Assembly: GCF_003368325.1 (NCBI RefSeq)
Contig: NZ_CP031466.1
Coordinates: 868,001 to 932,000 of the forward strand
Direction: 5' to 3'
Length of the DNA: 64,000 nt
DNA from: Paraburkholderia caffeinilytica
GTDB lineage: Bacteria; Pseudomonadota; Gammaproteobacteria; Burkholderiales; Burkholderiaceae
The notes below the pieces were generated by a model. The model had not been told where the DNA came from, did no database searches, and saw nothing but the letters and a program-made list of their open reading frames with translations. Positions 62,758 to 64,000 of this stretch are shown one piece after another (positions within the stretch are counted from its first letter, which is position 1; each line of letters starts with the position of its first letter). The translations under genes and the position numbers were made by a program.

Positions 62758-63297
62758 ATGAAAAACAGTTATTCACAAGGGGTTAGCGTGACCTGCAGAT
62801 ACAGCGATACAACATGGATCGATGTCCTCTATACGTCAGTACTCAAAACGCCGGGCAAGGTTGAGGATGCCGCGCGCTTTCTCACCGACCGTCGCGGCAT
62901 CCGCATTACTGGCGAATCGCTTCGTCTGAAATTGCGCGAAGTGGAGGGCGCCCGGATCTCGGGTGAAATGTTCGAGCTGCTCGTCGAATGGATGCTCGAG
63001 AAAAACCAGCCGCACGCGCTTGATGCCGTGCACGCGTTCAATGCCCGCTTCGGACTGGTGGCCGCGCTGAATGAGCGGCCTGATGCGGAGGAGGGTATCA
63101 CCGCGCTCGTTACCGCTGCGCTCGGCGTGAGCGACAAGACCGGCCGCCTCGCGGAGGAGGTTCGGCGTGCAGCGTTCGATGGCGTAATCGATCCACACGA
63201 AGTTGCGGCGATCGAACGGATCGGGCGCGATGGCCAGCGCCAGATCGAGCAGACGATCACGACTGCACGCGCTGCCGCCGGCATCAATCGACAGTAA
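62758..63297 (+). CDS. CII/CP76-like phage regulatory protein
   Basis: 179 residues. The N-terminal block (TWIDVLYTSVLKTPGKVEDA, FLTDRRGIRITGESLRLKLREVEG, ISGEMFELLVEWMLEKNQPHALDAVHAF) resembles the phage regulatory protein CII (CP76) family, with an HTH around residues 35-75. The C-terminal third is helical. Located between the cro-like gene and dnaB, it probably acts in early gene control. The ATG at 62758 lies in an AAACAGC context with no strong ribosome site; the ATG at 62815 is an alternative within the frame. Confidence 0.65.
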   Translation: MKNSYSQGVSVTCRYSDTTWIDVLYTSVLKTPGKVEDAARFLTDRRGIRITGESLRLKLREVEGARISGEMFELLVEWMLEKNQPHALDAVHAFNARFGLVAALNERPDAEEGITALVTAALGVSDKTGRLAEEVRRAAFDGVIDPHEVAAIERIGRDGQRQIEQTITTARAAAGINRQ

Positions 63298-63325
63298 GTC
63301 GCGTTTCGCTCACCGGGGAGAATAC

Positions 63326-64000
63326 ATGGGTGCAAAAGACCCATTGGAAGCGCACGCGCCTATCGCATCGACTGAGTCCGAGCAGGCTGTGCTGGGCGCA
63401 CTCATGCTCGATAACAGCGCGTACGATCGGATCGGCCAGCTGCTGGCGGAAGACGATTTCACGGTATCAGATCATCGCCTCATTTTCCGGGCAATCACGC
63501 AGCTGATCCTTGGGCAGAAGCAGGCTGACGCGATTACGGTGTTTGAGCGTCTGCAGGCGACGGGCGCACGGATCAAACAGCCGCTGCAGTACCTCAATGA
63601 GATCGTCCAGTCGACGCCGGGTGCGGCGAACGTCGCGCGATACGCGGAGATCGTCCGGAATCGGTCGATGCTGCGCGGCTGTCGTCGCGCGGCGATGCAG
63701 GTGATCGATATGTGTCACAACACCGCTGGACGCGAGGTATCGGAAATCGTCGATCACGCGCAGTCTGCGTTTCTGCGGCTCTCCGACACCGATCGTCGCA
63801 AGGACGACGAGTTCAAGCCACTCGTGCCGGCACTGACACGCGTGATCGAAAGGATCGACGAGCTTTTCCACAGGGAAAACAAGGGCGGCGTTACTGGTAC
63901 GCCGACGGGCTTTGTCGATCTCGACAGTCGGCTCGACGGCATGCACGAAGGCGAGCTCATCATCGTGGGCGGTCGGCCCTCGATGGGCAAAACGTCGTTC
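63326..64000 (+). CDS. dnaB: Replicative DNA helicase DnaB, N-terminal part (cut by window end)
   Basis: 225 codons visible. The N-terminal helical domain starts APIASTESEQAVLGALMLDN and runs to about residue 105. A linker follows, then the RecA-like core with GTPTGFVDLDSRLDGMHEGELIIVGGRPSMGKTSF, where the last part is Walker A. A GGGGAG site precedes the ATG. An element-borne DnaB implies its own theta-type replication. The C-terminal half is outside the window. Confidence 0.93.
   Translation, partial: MGAKDPLEAHAPIASTESEQAVLGALMLDNSAYDRIGQLLAEDDFTVSDHRLIFRAITQLILGQKQADAITVFERLQATGARIKQPLQYLNEIVQSTPGAANVARYAEIVRNRSMLRGCRRAAMQVIDMCHNTAGREVSEIVDHAQSAFLRLSDTDRRKDDEFKPLVPALTRVIERIDELFHRENKGGVTGTPTGFVDLDSRLDGMHEGELIIVGGRPSMGKTSF

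Larger units (their letters stand above)
52665..64000. mobile_element. Integrated prophage or phage-like island, left part
   Basis: From the break in the response regulator to the window edge the genes are of mobile type: accessory genes, integrase and excisionase, a PRTRC cassette, small early genes, a CI-like S24 repressor with operators, Cro-like and CII-like proteins, and DnaB helicase. The left attachment site should be near 52665-52700. The right end is outside the window. No capsid or tail genes are visible yet, so a phage, phage-plasmid or integrative element are all possible. Confidence 0.85.

Overview
The window looks like a chromosomal segment of a Burkholderiaceae beta-proteobacterium, most likely Paraburkholderia. 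The signs are high G+C, a Burkholderia-type trimeric porin, the large NAD-type glutamate dehydrogenase, flhDC, a DUF4148 protein, a gabR-gabT-gabD locus, and an efflux locus laid out like bpeT-llpE-bpeE-bpeF-oprC (ceoR-llpE-ceoA-ceoB-opcM). No rRNA, tRNA or CRISPR array was seen.

Bases 1-26 kb are mostly metabolic and transport genes. They hold the end of an aromatic-acid type MFS transporter, a porin, a secreted propeller-like protein and a 5'-truncated methyltransferase relic beside an intact methyltransferase. Next come the GABA genes gabD and gabT, read leftward from a regulatory gap shared with gabR; a DMT transporter; a phnCDE-type ABC transporter; an M14-type peptidase overlapping an alpha/beta hydrolase; NAD-glutamate dehydrogenase; a CDF metal transporter; and a NUP-family protein. 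Two ~0.7 kb inverted-repeat elements with long terminal inverted repeats lie in opposite orientation, one between gabD and gabT and one after the NUP gene.

Bases 26-52 kb hold the LysR/llpE/RND efflux locus; an organosulfur uptake and desulfurisation operon (MetQ-, MetN- and MetI-like ABC proteins with two flavin monooxygenase-type enzymes) preceded by a tiny Cys-rich leader ORF; mntH; flhDC; a YeeE/YedE relic; a GNAT enzyme; an XRE regulator with a perfect palindrome upstream; a HigB/HigA-like toxin-antitoxin pair with a legible promoter-operator; several small genes; and two MFS transporters.

From about 52.67 kb to the right edge the window enters an integrated element (prophage or phage-like island). 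Its left end interrupts a response-regulator gene. It holds three AT-richer accessory genes, then a leftward operon ending in xis and int. Upstream of these in the same operon is a PRTRC cassette (E, C, F, B, A, ThiF) whose members resemble a ubiquitin-like modification system: an E1-like ThiF, an E2-like protein B with an active-site-like Cys, a JAMM/JAB-motif protein A, and a beta-grasp-like protein C. Rightward are a CI-like S24 repressor, a Cro-like protein, a CII-like protein and a DnaB helicase cut by the window edge. Matching TAAACC/GGTTTA operators sit in both early promoters, so the PRTRC operon is probably part of the repressor-controlled leftward transcript. This cassette is the strongest candidate for an unusual system here.
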